From Actinomycetes bacterium (GTDB lineage Bacteria > Actinomycetota > Acidimicrobiia > Acidimicrobiales > Palsa-688), in the NCBI GenBank assembly GCA_021838445.1, contig JAKCDU010000023.1, positions 1 to 58,690 of the forward strand: a stretch of DNA of 58,690 nucleotides. The letters run 5' to 3'. Positions 16,974 to 26,266 of this stretch are shown here, in pieces. Made by a program: the position numbers and the translations under genes. The notes beneath the pieces were generated by a model, which was not told where the DNA came from, ran no database searches, and worked only from the letters and a program-made list of their open reading frames with translations. Each line of letters starts with the position of its first letter. The first letter of the stretch is position 1.

Positions 16974-17341
16974 GGAGCTGGCACCCCCCGGCGGCGACCG
17001 AAGGCGACCCGCCACAGAACCAGGGGCGGCCGCCCTCAGGAGCGACGGGGCCCAGGGACTTGTCAGGGGCCCGAGAAACTTGCTCGGGGGCTCAGGACCG
17101 GCGGGGGTTGGACGGGCCGCTGCGGGGATGATCGGGCCGACCGCCGCTTTCGGAATGGCAGTCGCAGCCGCAGTCGGGAATGATGCGTCGCTCCTCGCAG
17201 TAGCGGTGATCGCCGACCCGACAGGCGGAGGAGGTGTATCCCACTCCGGGGATATTTCGCCGATCCGTTCCCCTCGGGTAGGGCCCAAAGTCACATCCGG
17301 GGGAACGGGCGGCGGGTCCCCTCGACCCGGCGGGTATCCGC
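16974..17341. other. Intergenic stretch without recognisable gene
   Basis: Divergent spacer of about 370 bp between bcp and the nitrobindin-like gene. A short open frame on the plus strand has no ribosome site, low-complexity Gly/Ala content and no family resemblance, so I do not call it. A partial repeat (GGGACTTGTCAGGGGCCCG, then GAAACTTGCTCGGGG) is near 17056-17090. No tRNA or clear hairpin terminator is seen. Confidence 0.5.
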
Positions 17342-17347
17342 TAACTT
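17342..17347 (+). promoter_or_regulatory. Candidate -10 (TAACTT) for the nitrobindin-like gene
   Basis: TAACTT lies 7 nt before the ATG at 17355 with no ribosome site between; it fits a leaderless start. Confidence 0.45.
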
Positions 17348-17354
17348 CCAGGCG

Positions 17355-17918
17355 ATGAGCGAATTCGATGCCTGGGGTCCTCTTGCGCCCCTGATCGGCG
17401 AGTGGGTCGGCGACGAGGGCCTGGATGTGTCCTATAGCAATGAGAAGGGCGAGATCGTGGAGACGCCCTTCACCGAGAAGACCACCATGAAGGCCTTCGG
17501 CCCGGTGGCCAACGGCACCCAGAGCCTCTACGGCCTCGACTACCGGACCGCCGCCTGGCGGGCTGGCGAGGAAAATCCGTTCCACACCGAGGTCGGCTAC
17601 TGGCTGTGGGACGCCGCCGACAGGGTGGTGATGCGCTGCTTCATGGTGCCGCGCGGCTCGACCGTGCTGGCCGGCGGCGACGCCTCGCCCGAGTCACGCA
17701 GCTACACCATGCGGGCCGAGAGCGGGTCGGAGGTGTTCGGCATCCTGTCCAACCCCTTCCTCGCCCGCTCGGCCCGCACCAGCTCCTACGACGTGAACGT
17801 CACCGTCCACGACGACGGCTCGTGGTCCTACGAGGAGACCTCCCGGATCGAGCACGCCCGCTGGAGCGACGTGGTCGTGCACACCGACCGCAACCGGATG
17901 CGCCCCGCCGCTTCCTGA
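17355..17918 (+). CDS. Nitrobindin-like heme-binding beta-barrel protein (THAP4-like/DUF1794)
   Basis: Small beta-barrel of 187 residues. The N-terminal LAPLIGEWVGDEGLD is the family's PLxGxWxGxG box, and the C-terminal VVVHTDRNRMRP resembles the HTDRNxLxR strand end seen in this family. Known nitrobindins bind ferric heme through a C-terminal His and may process nitric oxide or peroxynitrite. Whether the His ligand is conserved needs alignment. It stands between bcp and an oxidoreductase, which loosely fits redox defence. Family fairly sure, activity unknown. Confidence 0.7.
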   Translation: MSEFDAWGPLAPLIGEWVGDEGLDVSYSNEKGEIVETPFTEKTTMKAFGPVANGTQSLYGLDYRTAAWRAGEENPFHTEVGYWLWDAADRVVMRCFMVPRGSTVLAGGDASPESRSYTMRAESGSEVFGILSNPFLARSARTSSYDVNVTVHDDGSWSYEETSRIEHARWSDVVVHTDRNRMRPAAS

Positions 17919-17937
17919 GCGGAGCGGGTGGCCACCC

Positions 17938-18930
17938 TCAGGAGCTGGTGGCCACCACGTAACGGCCCGTCACGCCGCCCCGCAGGATGGTGTCGAGGAC
18001 CCCGTCCAGGTCGTCGAGGGAGATGTCGGTGCCGATGCTGTCGAGCAGCCCGGGCCGGAGGTCGTCGGCGAGGCGGTGCCACACCTCCCGGCGGCGCTCG
18101 ATGGGGGTCTGCACCGAGTCGATGCCGAGGAGGGACACGCCCCGGAGGATGAACGGCATGACGGTGGTCGGCACCTGGGCGCCTCCGGTCAGTCCGCTGG
18201 CCGCCACCGCGCCTCCGTAGCGGATCCCGGCCAGCACGTTGGCGAGGGTCACCCCGCCCACGCAGTCGACGGCGCCGGCCCAGCGCATCGAGTCGAGCGG
18301 CCGCCCGACCGACTCACCGAGGGTGTGGCGGTCGACGATGTCGATGGCACCGAGGGAGCGCAGGTACTCGTGGGCGTCGGCCTTCCCGGTGCTGGCCACC
18401 ACCTCGTAGCCCAGCCCGGCCAGGATGTTGACGGCGCTGCTGCCCACCCCCCCGGTGGCTCCGGTCACCAGGATGGAACCGTGGTCGGGGGTGATCCCGT
18501 GGTCCTGCAGGGCGAGGACCGACAGCGCGGCGGTGAACCCGGCGGTGCCGATGACCATGGCGTCGCGGGCGTCGAGGCCGGTGGGGAGGGGCACGAGCCA
18601 CTCCTCGGGGACACGGGCCAGGGACGCGAACCCCCCGTGCCGCGACACCCCGATGTCGTAGCCGTGGGCCAGCACCGCCGTCCCCGCCGACAGGTGACCG
18701 GCGTCCTCGGCCAGCGTGCCGGCCAGGTCGATCCCCGGCACCAGCGGCGAGATGCGGGCGACCCGACCCTCGGAGCTGGAAGCCAGGGCGTCCTTGTAGT
18801 TGACACTCGACCACGAGACGTCGACGAGGACCCCGTCGGGCAGATCGGTGACGGGCACCTCCTTGACGGCGCGTTCGAAACCTTCGTCGGTCTGGGCGGC
18901 CACGAAGGCCCGGAACGTGTCAGCGGTCAT
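17938..18930 (-). CDS. Medium-chain oxidoreductase, YhdH/AcuI (acrylyl-CoA reductase) family
   Basis: NADPH-dependent, zinc-free medium-chain reductase of 330 residues. Typical are SSVNYKDALA, SPLVPGIDLAGTLAED, GTAGFTAALSVLALQDHG, and the cofactor loop VTGATGGVGSSAVNILAGLGYEV; GIDSVQTP(I)ERRREVW near the C-terminus is a strong YhdH/AcuI signature. Members reduce acrylyl-CoA or small quinones/enones. The ATG at 18930 follows a -10-like TACGGT; upstream in-frame codons are not supported. Confidence 0.88.
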   Translation of the reverse strand: MTADTFRAFVAAQTDEGFERAVKEVPVTDLPDGVLVDVSWSSVNYKDALASSSEGRVARISPLVPGIDLAGTLAEDAGHLSAGTAVLAHGYDIGVSRHGGFASLARVPEEWLVPLPTGLDARDAMVIGTAGFTAALSVLALQDHGITPDHGSILVTGATGGVGSSAVNILAGLGYEVVASTGKADAHEYLRSLGAIDIVDRHTLGESVGRPLDSMRWAGAVDCVGGVTLANVLAGIRYGGAVAASGLTGGAQVPTTVMPFILRGVSLLGIDSVQTPIERRREVWHRLADDLRPGLLDSIGTDISLDDLDGVLDTILRGGVTGRYVVATSS

Positions 18931-18937
18931 GGTCGAC

Positions 18938-18943
18938 ACCGTA
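18938..18943 (-). promoter_or_regulatory. Candidate -10 (TACGGT) for the YhdH-family gene
   Basis: TACGGT is 7 nt before the ATG at 18930 on the minus strand, without a ribosome site. Confidence 0.45.
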
Positions 18944-19013
18944 CCGGGCCGGCCCCGAACGACGCCCCTGACGAAGCCGCTCGACACCGCGCCGTTTGAC
19001 TCCGGGCCTGCGA

Positions 19014-19019
19014 TACGGT
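19014..19019 (+). promoter_or_regulatory. Candidate -10 (TACGGT) for the UbiB-family gene
   Basis: TACGGT is 6 nt before the ATG at 19026, without a ribosome site. The same hexamer serves the divergent gene at 18938-18943. Confidence 0.45.
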
Positions 19020-19025
19020 GCGCCG

Positions 19026-20636
19026 ATGCCGACCGTCATTCCGGCCGACCTGACCGTCGGCGCTTTCAGCAGCGAGCCGCCCTGGTTGGTCGACCCCGAC
19101 CGGATGGAATGGCGCGTCGCCGCCCCGGCGAGACGCCGGGCCACGCAAGCCACCGTCCCCGGCCTCCTGCGCCGCCGGGCCCTGCCGCCCGGCGGCCGGG
19201 TGCTGACCGTAGCCGGCCGCCTGGCCCGGGCGCTGGGCGGCTGGTACCTGGTGGACCGCCGGGCGGCGCGGCGTCAGGACCGCCCCGAGCTGTCGCGTGC
19301 CGGATTGTCCAAGCGGCTTCGCCACGCCTTCGCCGATCTCGGCCCGACCTACATCAAGCTGGGTCAGATCCTGTCCTCGGGCGAGGGGTTGTTCCCCTCC
19401 GAGTTGGTCCAGGAGTTCCGCCTGCTGCGCGACCGGGTCCCGCCGGAGACCTTCGACACCGTGCGGCGGGTGGTGGAGGCCGACCTCGGCTCCACCGTCG
19501 AGGAGGTCTTCGCCACCTTCGACCGCCAGCCGCTGGCCGCCGCCTCCATCGCCCAGGTGCACGCCGCCACCCTCCACTCGGGGGAAGCGGTGGTGGTGAA
19601 GGTGCAGCGGCCGTCGGTGGCCGACACCGTGCGGCGCGACCTGGCCGCCATGAGCTGGATCGCCCCCCACCTGATCGGGCGCATCCCCGTCTCGGCGCTG
19701 GCCAACCCTCCCGCCCTGGTCGAGCTGTTCGCCGAGACCATCGTCGAGGAGCTCGATTTCCGCCTGGAAGCGGACAACATGCTGGATGTGGCTGCGGTGC
19801 TGGCCGCCACCGACCAGCGGTCGGTGGTCGTGCCCCGCCCCCATCCCCAGCTCGTCACCCGCCGGGTACTGGTCATGGAGCGCCTGAGCGGCTTCTCCTT
19901 CGAGGACGTGGCGGGGATGAAGTCGGCCGGGATCGACACCACCGAGGTGGTCCGGGCCCTCATGATCTCATTCCTCGAAGGGGCCATCATCCACGGGGTG
20001 TTCCACGGCGACCTGCACGGCGGCAACCTCCTGGTGCAGTCCGACGGCCGGGTGGCCCTGCTCGACTACGGGATCACCGGACGGCTCGACCAGGCCCGCC
20101 GGCACGCTTTCCTGCGCATGTTGATGGGTGGCACCATCAACGACCCGAGGATGCAGATGGCCGCGGTACGCGACCTCGGGGCTCTGCCCGCCGACACCGA
20201 CATCGACGCAGTGATCCGCGACCTCGGCATAGACCAGCCCGTGAAGGACCCGACCCAGATGTCCCCCGACGAATTGCTGGCGGAGATCCGCGACGTCATC
20301 AAGAAGCTGCTCGATTACGGCGCCCGGCTGCCCAAGGTGCTGATGCTGTACGTGAAGGACCTGCTGTTCATCGACGGGGCGCTCGCCACGCTGGCCCCCG
20401 ACCTGGACCTCTTCGAGGAGATCACCCGGGTCGCCATGTACTTCACCCAGCGCTACGGCGAGCGTATCGCCAGCGAGGTCGGCGTCGACCCCCGCGAGAG
20501 GGAACTGGACCTCGGAAGCGTCCGGGCCCAACTGGGGGTCTCCGAGGACGTCAACTCGATGACCTACAGGGAGTTGCAGGAACGGCGGGCCCTGATCCGG
20601 AGGCGGATGCACGAGCACCACCAGCGCCGGCGCTGA
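19026..20636 (+). CDS. UbiB/ABC1/ADCK family atypical protein kinase-like protein
   Basis: Protein of 536 residues with the full ABC1 signature: KxGQ motif in TYIKLGQILSSGEGLFP (about residue 110), Ala-rich loop PLAAASIAQVHAA, VVVKVQRP with the ion-pair Lys, ExD-type FRLEADN, catalytic-loop analogue FHGDLHGGNLLV, and LLDYGITG as the DFG equivalent. The family supports isoprenoid-quinone synthesis by an ATPase activity. Here menaquinone genes lie about 28 kb away. No C-terminal transmembrane pair is obvious. The ATG at 19026 is set by the adjacent -10. Confidence 0.9.
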   Translation: MPTVIPADLTVGAFSSEPPWLVDPDRMEWRVAAPARRRATQATVPGLLRRRALPPGGRVLTVAGRLARALGGWYLVDRRAARRQDRPELSRAGLSKRLRHAFADLGPTYIKLGQILSSGEGLFPSELVQEFRLLRDRVPPETFDTVRRVVEADLGSTVEEVFATFDRQPLAAASIAQVHAATLHSGEAVVVKVQRPSVADTVRRDLAAMSWIAPHLIGRIPVSALANPPALVELFAETIVEELDFRLEADNMLDVAAVLAATDQRSVVVPRPHPQLVTRRVLVMERLSGFSFEDVAGMKSAGIDTTEVVRALMISFLEGAIIHGVFHGDLHGGNLLVQSDGRVALLDYGITGRLDQARRHAFLRMLMGGTINDPRMQMAAVRDLGALPADTDIDAVIRDLGIDQPVKDPTQMSPDELLAEIRDVIKKLLDYGARLPKVLMLYVKDLLFIDGALATLAPDLDLFEEITRVAMYFTQRYGERIASEVGVDPRERELDLGSVRAQLGVSEDVNSMTYRELQERRALIRRRMHEHHQRRR

Positions 20637-20661
20637 CCCGACGCCCCCGGGGCGGGGCGAT

Positions 20662-21591
20662 TCAGAAGGTGCGACGCGCCGCCTGGTGGGCCCGGAAAAA
20701 GCGCCGGGCCCCGGGGGCGCTCCAGTTATCGTGGTCTTCCCCGAAGCAGTCCACCCCGTCGAGCTTCCACTCGGTCAGGGAGTTGACGGTGAACAGATTG
20801 GGGTTGAGGTGCAGGGCGATGTGGTTGAGGCAGCGCCCCTCGGCCTCGAACGATCTCCCGGTCTCATCGGTGCCGGATATCTCCACCCGGGCCGGGAACC
20901 CGCTGGCATGGCGCTCGACGACGGTCCGGGTGGCGGCGGCCACCTTGGCCCACACCCCGTCGCGCATGTAATAGCCGTGGATGGACTGGTAGCCCTGCCC
21001 GAAATCCATGGTGATGGTGTGGAAGCCGTGATCGGGGCCGGCCGTGGCGTAGTCGTAGCCGCTCGAGCCGTAGCCCTCACCGAACTGCGGGCGCGGTCCC
21101 CACGACCGGTCCCGGAAACCGTAGGCGTCGACGGCGATCTCCTCCCCGTCGAGCAGGATCGTGCCCCGGTAGCGGCCGGGCTGGTCGAGGTGGCTCTCGC
21201 CGAGGTAGTTGGGTCGGGCCACCGCCTCGTAGGTGAGCTCGATGTGCAGGTCGTCGCCGTCGGGGTCGTGGTAGGTGAGCTCGTAGGACTGCTGGGGCGA
21301 GAGGCAGCGGTAGCGGATGCCGTTGGCCAAGGTGATGTCCGACAGGGGCTGGTCGGGGATCGGTAGGTGCCAGAAGTTCTTGGCGTAGCGCACATTCCAC
21401 GGCTGATCGCCGGTCTCGTCCCATACGTAGGCGGCCGCCGCGCACACTTTCTGGTTGGTGCGGAAGAACGGGTACAGCTGGCCCGACAGGCGCCGCTCGG
21501 GGACGGCGAAGGTGAACCAGCAGGTCTCGGTCCAGTAGGGGTCGTCGGAGGTCGGCGGGTGGAACTCGTCGTCGGGGTGGGCGTCGCTCAT
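20662..21591 (-). CDS. Lipocalin-like/AttH-type (DUF7064-like) protein
   Basis: Beta-rich protein of 309 residues, reminiscent of the two-lipocalin AttH/hydroxyneurosporene-hydratase fold. Signature-like pieces are YWTETCWFTFAVPERR, LSPQQSYELTYHDPDGDD, AYGFRDRSWGPRPQFG and HGFHTITMDFGQGYQ. No catalytic function is established. Its ATG at 21591 overlaps the stop of the phosphotransferase gene (ATGA), so the two are made together. Related pairs occur in mycobacteria, where they are likewise uncharacterised (from memory). Confidence 0.65.
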   Translation of the reverse strand: MSDAHPDDEFHPPTSDDPYWTETCWFTFAVPERRLSGQLYPFFRTNQKVCAAAAYVWDETGDQPWNVRYAKNFWHLPIPDQPLSDITLANGIRYRCLSPQQSYELTYHDPDGDDLHIELTYEAVARPNYLGESHLDQPGRYRGTILLDGEEIAVDAYGFRDRSWGPRPQFGEGYGSSGYDYATAGPDHGFHTITMDFGQGYQSIHGYYMRDGVWAKVAAATRTVVERHASGFPARVEISGTDETGRSFEAEGRCLNHIALHLNPNLFTVNSLTEWKLDGVDCFGEDHDNWSAPGARRFFRAHQAARRTF

Positions 21592-22619
21592 GACAGAAGG
21601 GCCTCCAGGCAGGCGGTCGACTGGTTCTCCCGCCAGTAGACGTTGTCGGCGGGCATCAGGCCCCGTTCGACAGTGCGGTTCATCACCCGCACGACGATGG
21701 AGCAATACCGAGCGGCGGCGAACACCTCGTACCAGTAGGTGTCGATGGGAGGGCGGCCGCTGGCCTCGAAGTAGGCGGCGGCCTGCTCCTCCCGGGTCGG
21801 CTCGCCGGGCAGGCGGACGGCGTCGGAGTGCTCGTGGGACCAGCGGTCGAACATCAGCCACCAGCCGAGGTCCATCCCGTAGGGGGCGATCGAGGCGGCC
21901 TCGAAGTCGGTGACGCACACGGGGCGGAAGTCCCGCCAGATCACGTTGCCGAGCCTCGGATCCCCCCAATTGACCGTCACTTCGGCGGGGTCGTGGGCCG
22001 GGGCGTGGGCCTCCAGCCAGTCGTAGGCGTCGGTCACGAGGGGCAGCTCCCGGCCGGCCAGCTCCCGGGTGGTGTAGTCCCGCCAGATGCGGAGTTGGCG
22101 CAGGATGGTCGGCTCCTCGCCGTCGGGCAGGAGCCAGTCGAGCCCGTGCTTCTGCCAGTCGAGGGTGTGCAGTTCGGCCAGCACCTCTACCCCGCCGCGC
22201 ACCATCCGGCGGCGCTCGTCGGGCGTGGCGTCGGCGAAGAAACCCTCGGCCGCGTAGCTGGGGGAGACGACCGGCACGACACCCTCGACGAAGCCCATCA
22301 CGAAAAAGGAGGAGCCGATGACGTCGGGGGACGCCTCGTAGCCCACGAGCGGGGCGAGGGGGATCCCCGTGCCGGCCGCCAACGCCGACATCAGCCGGTA
22401 CTGGATGTCGATCTCCACGTCGAAGCCCGGGGCCTGCTGGGGGTAGACGGCGGGATCGGGACTCTCGACGCGCAGCACCAGCCGGCCGGCGGAGGTGTCG
22501 AGCTGGATGGTCTCGGCCGAGAACCCGAACGACAGGGGACTCGAATCGTCGAGGCGGACCGACTCGCCGAGGCGGTCGCCGAGCCAACCCTCCAGGGCGG
22601 CCACCTGTGCTGCTTCCAT
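21588..22619 (-). CDS. Phosphotransferase of the aminoglycoside phosphotransferase/choline kinase fold
   Basis: Kinase-like protein of 343 residues. The catalytic loop is VNWGDPRLGNVIW (Brenner-type HxDxxxxN, with Asn for the first His) and the metal-binding DFG equivalent is VTDFEAASIAPYG. FFVMGFVEGVVPV and VEVLAELHTLDW are typical helices. This subgroup resembles the kinase domains fused to acyl-CoA dehydrogenases (ACAD10/11 type), which phosphorylate hydroxyacyl-CoAs; real substrate unknown. ATG at 22619 chosen over 22646 because TACGAT lies 9 nt upstream. First gene of a coupled pair. Confidence 0.8.
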   Translation of the reverse strand: MEAAQVAALEGWLGDRLGESVRLDDSSPLSFGFSAETIQLDTSAGRLVLRVESPDPAVYPQQAPGFDVEIDIQYRLMSALAAGTGIPLAPLVGYEASPDVIGSSFFVMGFVEGVVPVVSPSYAAEGFFADATPDERRRMVRGGVEVLAELHTLDWQKHGLDWLLPDGEEPTILRQLRIWRDYTTRELAGRELPLVTDAYDWLEAHAPAHDPAEVTVNWGDPRLGNVIWRDFRPVCVTDFEAASIAPYGMDLGWWLMFDRWSHEHSDAVRLPGEPTREEQAAAYFEASGRPPIDTYWYEVFAAARYCSIVVRVMNRTVERGLMPADNVYWRENQSTACLEALLS

Positions 22620-22628
22620 GGGGCCAGG

Positions 22629-22634
22629 ATCGTA
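22629..22634 (-). promoter_or_regulatory. Candidate -10 (TACGAT) for the phosphotransferase gene
   Basis: TACGAT is 9 nt before the ATG at 22619 on the minus strand, without a ribosome site; a leader of at most 2-3 nt would result. Confidence 0.4.
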
Positions 22635-22718
22635 GCCAGCACCCACCGGCCCCGGCGGGTGGCCGACCCGTAGCGGCCCACTGAGCGGTCCGGGGCAGCC
22701 CGGGGCGGCCCGGCCCGG

Positions 22719-22724
22719 TAGGCT
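22719..22724 (+). promoter_or_regulatory. Candidate -10 (TAGGCT) for typA
   Basis: TAGGCT is 14 nt before the typA ATG, implying a leader of about 7 nt. Confidence 0.35.
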
Positions 22725-22738
22725 GGCCCGTACCCCCC

Positions 22739-24601
22739 ATGAAGCACAGAACCGACATCCGAAACGTGGCCATCGTGGCCCACGTCGACCACGGCAAGAC
22801 CACTCTCGTCGACGCCATGCTCCGCCAGTCCGGCGCGTTCCGAGCCAACCAGGAGGTGGCCGACCGCGTCATGGACTCCATGGACCTCGAGCGCGAGAAG
22901 GGCATCACCATCCTGGCCAAGAACACGGCCGTCCGCTACGGGGACATGACCGTCAACATCGTGGACACCCCCGGCCACGCCGACTTCGGAGGCGAGGTCG
23001 AACGGGGCCTCACCATGGTCGACGGCGTCCTGCTGCTCGTCGATGCCAGCGAGGGTCCCCTCCCCCAGACCCGCTTCGTCCTGCGCAAGACCCTCGAGGC
23101 CCGGCTGCCGGTGATCTGCGTGATCAACAAGATCGACCGTCCCGACGCCCGCCCCCAGGAGGTCGTCGACGACGTCTACGAGCTGTTCCTCGACCTCGGC
23201 GCCGACGAGTCGCAGATCGAGTTCCCCATCGTGTACTGCAACGCCCGGGCCGGACGGGCGGCGCTGGCCGCCGAGGACGTGGCCGAGGCCCCCGACCTCA
23301 AGGTCCTGCTCGACCTGCTGGTGGAGCGCATACCGCCGCCCACCTACGAGGAGGGCCACCCCTTCCAGGCCCTGGTCACCAACCTGGACGCCTCCCCCTA
23401 CGTCGGTCGTCTGGCGTTGTGCCGGATCCGCAACGGCTACATCCGCAAGGGCCAGTCGGTGGCGTGGTGCCGCCACGACGGCACGGCGGAGCGGGTACGC
23501 CTCTCGGAGGTCTACGTCACCGAGGCGCTCGACCGGGTGGACGCGCCCCCCGAGGGGGCCGGGCCGGGCGACATCATCGCCGTGGCCGGCATCCCCGAGA
23601 TCATGATCGGCGACACCCTGGCCGACCCCGACGACCCCCGGCCGCTCCCGGTGATCACCATCGACGACCCGAGCATCGGCATGACCCTCGGGGTCAACAC
23701 GTCGCCGTTGGCCGGCAAGGCCTCGGGCACGCTGCCCCCGGGCACCAAGCTGACGGCCCGCTTGCTCAAGAGCCGGCTCGACGCCGAGCTGGTGGGCAAC
23801 GTGAGCATCCGGGTCCTACCCACCGACCGGCCCGACACCTGGGAGGTCCAAGGCCGCGGGGAGCTGGCCCTGGCCGTTCTGGTCGAGATCATGCGCCGAG
23901 AAGGCTTCGAGCTCACCGTCGGCAAACCGCAGGTCCTCACCCGGGAGATCGACGGCAAGCTGCACGAACCGATGGAGCGGGTCAGCGTCGACGTCCCCGA
24001 GGACTTCATGGGTGTGGTCACCCAGCTCCTGTCGCTGCGCAAGGGGCGCATGGAGGACATGGTCAACCACGGGACCGGTTGGGTGCGCATGGACTGGATC
24101 GTCCCGTCGCGGGGCCTGATCGGGTTCCGCACCGAGTTCCTCACCGAGACCCGCGGCACGGGCCAGCTGCACCACGTCTTCGAGGGCTACGAGCCCTGGC
24201 ACGGTGAGCTGCGCACCCGACCCAACGGTTCGCTGGTCGCCGATCGGCGGGGCCCCACCACCGCCTACGCCCTCACCAACCTGCAGGAGCGCGGCGCCAT
24301 GTTCATCGGCCCCGGCGTCGAGGTCTACGAGGGGATGATCGTCGGCGAGAACGCCCGGTCGGAGGACATGGACGTCAACCCCACCAAGGAGAAGAAGCTG
24401 ACCAACATGAGGGCGGCCGCCTCCGACGAGACGGTGCGGCTGGTACCGCCCCTCCAGCTGTCGCTGGAGCAGGCCCTCGAGTTCATCCGAGAGGACGAGT
24501 GCGTCGAGGTCACCCCCTCGGTGGTGCGGCTGCGCAAGGTGCTGCTCGACCAGTCCGAGCGGGCCCGCCGGCGGTCCGCGGCCCGACCGCCGCGAACCTG
24601 A
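22739..24601 (+). CDS. typA: Ribosome-associated GTPase TypA/BipA
   Basis: Translational GTPase of 620 residues that acts on ribosomes, mainly under stress. G1 [10 protein letters not shown], switch [10 protein letters not shown]3 [15 protein letters not shown] and G4 NKIDRPDA are intact. The elongation-factor-like domain II, domain III and V regions follow, and the BipA-specific C-terminal domain is present ([18 protein letters not shown] and [13 protein letters not shown]-like [12 protein letters not shown]). Length matches the family. It diverges from the phosphotransferase gene. Confidence 0.97.
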   Translation: MKHRTDIRNVAIVAHVDHGKTTLVDAMLRQSGAFRANQEVADRVMDSMDLEREKGITILAKNTAVRYGDMTVNIVDTPGHADFGGEVERGLTMVDGVLLLVDASEGPLPQTRFVLRKTLEARLPVICVINKIDRPDARPQEVVDDVYELFLDLGADESQIEFPIVYCNARAGRAALAAEDVAEAPDLKVLLDLLVERIPPPTYEEGHPFQALVTNLDASPYVGRLALCRIRNGYIRKGQSVAWCRHDGTAERVRLSEVYVTEALDRVDAPPEGAGPGDIIAVAGIPEIMIGDTLADPDDPRPLPVITIDDPSIGMTLGVNTSPLAGKASGTLPPGTKLTARLLKSRLDAELVGNVSIRVLPTDRPDTWEVQGRGELALAVLVEIMRREGFELTVGKPQVLTREIDGKLHEPMERVSVDVPEDFMGVVTQLLSLRKGRMEDMVNHGTGWVRMDWIVPSRGLIGFRTEFLTETRGTGQLHHVFEGYEPWHGELRTRPNGSLVADRRGPTTAYALTNLQERGAMFIGPGVEVYEGMIVGENARSEDMDVNPTKEKKLTNMRAAASDETVRLVPPLQLSLEQALEFIREDECVEVTPSVVRLRKVLLDQSERARRRSAARPPRT

Positions 24602-24636
24602 AACCGTGGGGTAACGCCCCGGAAACATGATGCTGG

Positions 24637-24642
24637 CAGACT
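24637..24642 (+). promoter_or_regulatory. Weak -10 (CAGACT) for the ATP-grasp gene
   Basis: CAGACT is 7 nt before the ATG at 24650. Only the A and final T of the -10 consensus fit, so support is modest. Confidence 0.3.
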
Positions 24643-24649
24643 GAGGGCC

Positions 24650-26266
24650 ATGGGGGATCTCTTCGAGGGATACACCCCGGCCCGGCCTTACGGCCGACCG
24701 GCCTGGGACGAGATGTTCGAGGCTCCCGGCGTGCCGCGGCCCGCGAGCCGTTGTCTCTTCGACGCTCTCCAGGAGCTGCCCCCCGATGATTTCGAGGCCC
24801 GCGCCGCAGCCCGGGACCGCAGCTTCCGCGACCGCGGCATCACCTTCCAGCTGTCGGGTGAGGAGCGGCCCTTCCCGCTCGACCTGATCCCCCGGGTCAT
24901 CGCCGAGGACGAGTGGGCGGTACTCGAGTCGGGCATCGTCCAGCGGGTCAAGGCCATGGAGGCCCTGCTCAAGGATCTCTACGGGGCGGGAGAGATCCTC
25001 GAGGACGGAGTGATCCCCCGCCGCCTGGTGACCTCGTCGCAGCACTTCCATCGCGCCGCATGGGGCATCGAGCCCCCCAACGGGGTCCGGGTCCAAGTCG
25101 CCGGGATAGACGTCGTGCGCGGCGGCGACGGGCGGTTCTACGTGCTCGAGGACAACATCCGCTGCCCGTCGGGTGTCTCCTACGTGATCGAGAACCGCCG
25201 CATGATGGCCCGCATCTTCCCGGAGCTGTTCCGCAGCCACCGGGTGCTGTCGGTGAACGGTTATCCGGCCAAACTGCTGGAGGCCCTGCGGGCCGCCGCC
25301 CCCGAGGGGACCCGCAACCCCACGGTGGTGGTGATGACCCCGGGCGTGTACAACTCGGCCTTCTTCGAGCACTCCTTCCTGGCTCGCCAGATGGGGGTGG
25401 AACTGGTGGAGGGCCGGGACCTGGTGTGCCGGTCGGGACGGGTGTACATGCGCACCTCCCACGGCGAGGAACGCGTCGATGTGGTCTACCGCCGGGTCGA
25501 CGACGAGTTCCTCGACCCGCTCCACTTCCGCAGCGACTCGCTGGTGGGCTGCCCCGGCCTGCTCAACGCGGCGCGGGCGGGCAACGTCACCATCGCCAAC
25601 GCCGTGGGCAACGGCGTGGCCGACGACAAGCTGACCTACACCTACATGCCCGAGGTCATCCGCTACTACCTCGGTGAGGAGCCGATCCTGCCCAACGTGC
25701 AGACATACCGGCTCGAGGACCCCGACCAGCTGAGCGAAGTGCTCGCCCGCCTCGACGAGCTGGTCCTCAAACCGGTGGCCGGGTCGGGGGGATACGGCAT
25801 CCTGATCGGCCCGCAGGCCACCGACGAGGAGCTGGCCACTGCGGCGGCCACCCTCACTGCCGACCCGCGGGCGTGGACCGCTCAGGAGGTCGTCGCGCTG
25901 TCCACCGCCCCGACGCGCGTCGGGGACCGGCTGGCGCCGCGGCACCTCGACCTGCGGCCCTTCGCCATCAACGACGGCAACCAGATCTGGGTGCTCCCCG
26001 GCGGCCTGACCCGGGTGGCCCTGCCCGAGGGCAGCCTGGTGGTCAACTCCAGCCAGGGCGGCGGCTCCAAGGACACCTGGGTCACCGTCAGCCCGACCGT
26101 GCCGACCGGCGCCGACGGCCTGATCCGCCACCACGACGTCCCGCCCGACCCCGTGGTCAACCCGGCGCCCCCGGCCTCGGTGCGCCCCGAGGCCGGCCCC
26201 GGCTGGGAGGACCCCGACCGGGCCCAACAGCAGCAGCAACAACAGCAACAGCAACCGCCGTGCTGA
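24650..26266 (+). CDS. Circularly permuted ATP-grasp peptide/amide ligase-like protein
   Basis: ATP-grasp enzyme of 538 residues of the circularly permuted type, predicted to form peptide or amide bonds. Visible are DNIRCPSGVSYVIENR, GNVTIANAVGNGVADDKLTYTYMPEVIRYYLGEEP, LDELVLKPVAGSGGYGI (ATP-binding Lys) and LRPFAINDG(N). Families of this kind sit next to alpha-E and transglutaminase-like proteins, exactly as here. The tail is odd: a run of ten Gln encoded by mixed CAG/CAA codons just before PPC and the stop. The next gene starts inside this tail (7-nt overlap). Product unknown. Confidence 0.87.
   Translation: MGDLFEGYTPARPYGRPAWDEMFEAPGVPRPASRCLFDALQELPPDDFEARAAARDRSFRDRGITFQLSGEERPFPLDLIPRVIAEDEWAVLESGIVQRVKAMEALLKDLYGAGEILEDGVIPRRLVTSSQHFHRAAWGIEPPNGVRVQVAGIDVVRGGDGRFYVLEDNIRCPSGVSYVIENRRMMARIFPELFRSHRVLSVNGYPAKLLEALRAAAPEGTRNPTVVVMTPGVYNSAFFEHSFLARQMGVELVEGRDLVCRSGRVYMRTSHGEERVDVVYRRVDDEFLDPLHFRSDSLVGCPGLLNAARAGNVTIANAVGNGVADDKLTYTYMPEVIRYYLGEEPILPNVQTYRLEDPDQLSEVLARLDELVLKPVAGSGGYGILIGPQATDEELATAAATLTADPRAWTAQEVVALSTAPTRVGDRLAPRHLDLRPFAINDGNQIWVLPGGLTRVALPEGSLVVNSSQGGGSKDTWVTVSPTVPTGADGLIRHHDVPPDPVVNPAPPASVRPEAGPGWEDPDRAQQQQQQQQQQPPC

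Noticed and set aside
17080-17358. Possible small gene in the bcp/nitrobindin gap
   Set aside because: No ribosome site or -10 fits its start, the sequence is Gly/Ala/Pro-rich, and it would overlap the nitrobindin-like start.
20662-22926. Single 754-residue fused protein on the minus strand
   Set aside because: The upstream part of this frame is an out-of-frame shadow of the phosphotransferase gene; the real gene starts at the ATGA junction at 21591.
23816-26254. 812-codon minus-strand frame opposite typA and the ATP-grasp gene
   Set aside because: It crosses two well-supported genes, starts in the antisense of the Gln run (poly-Leu) and has no domain.
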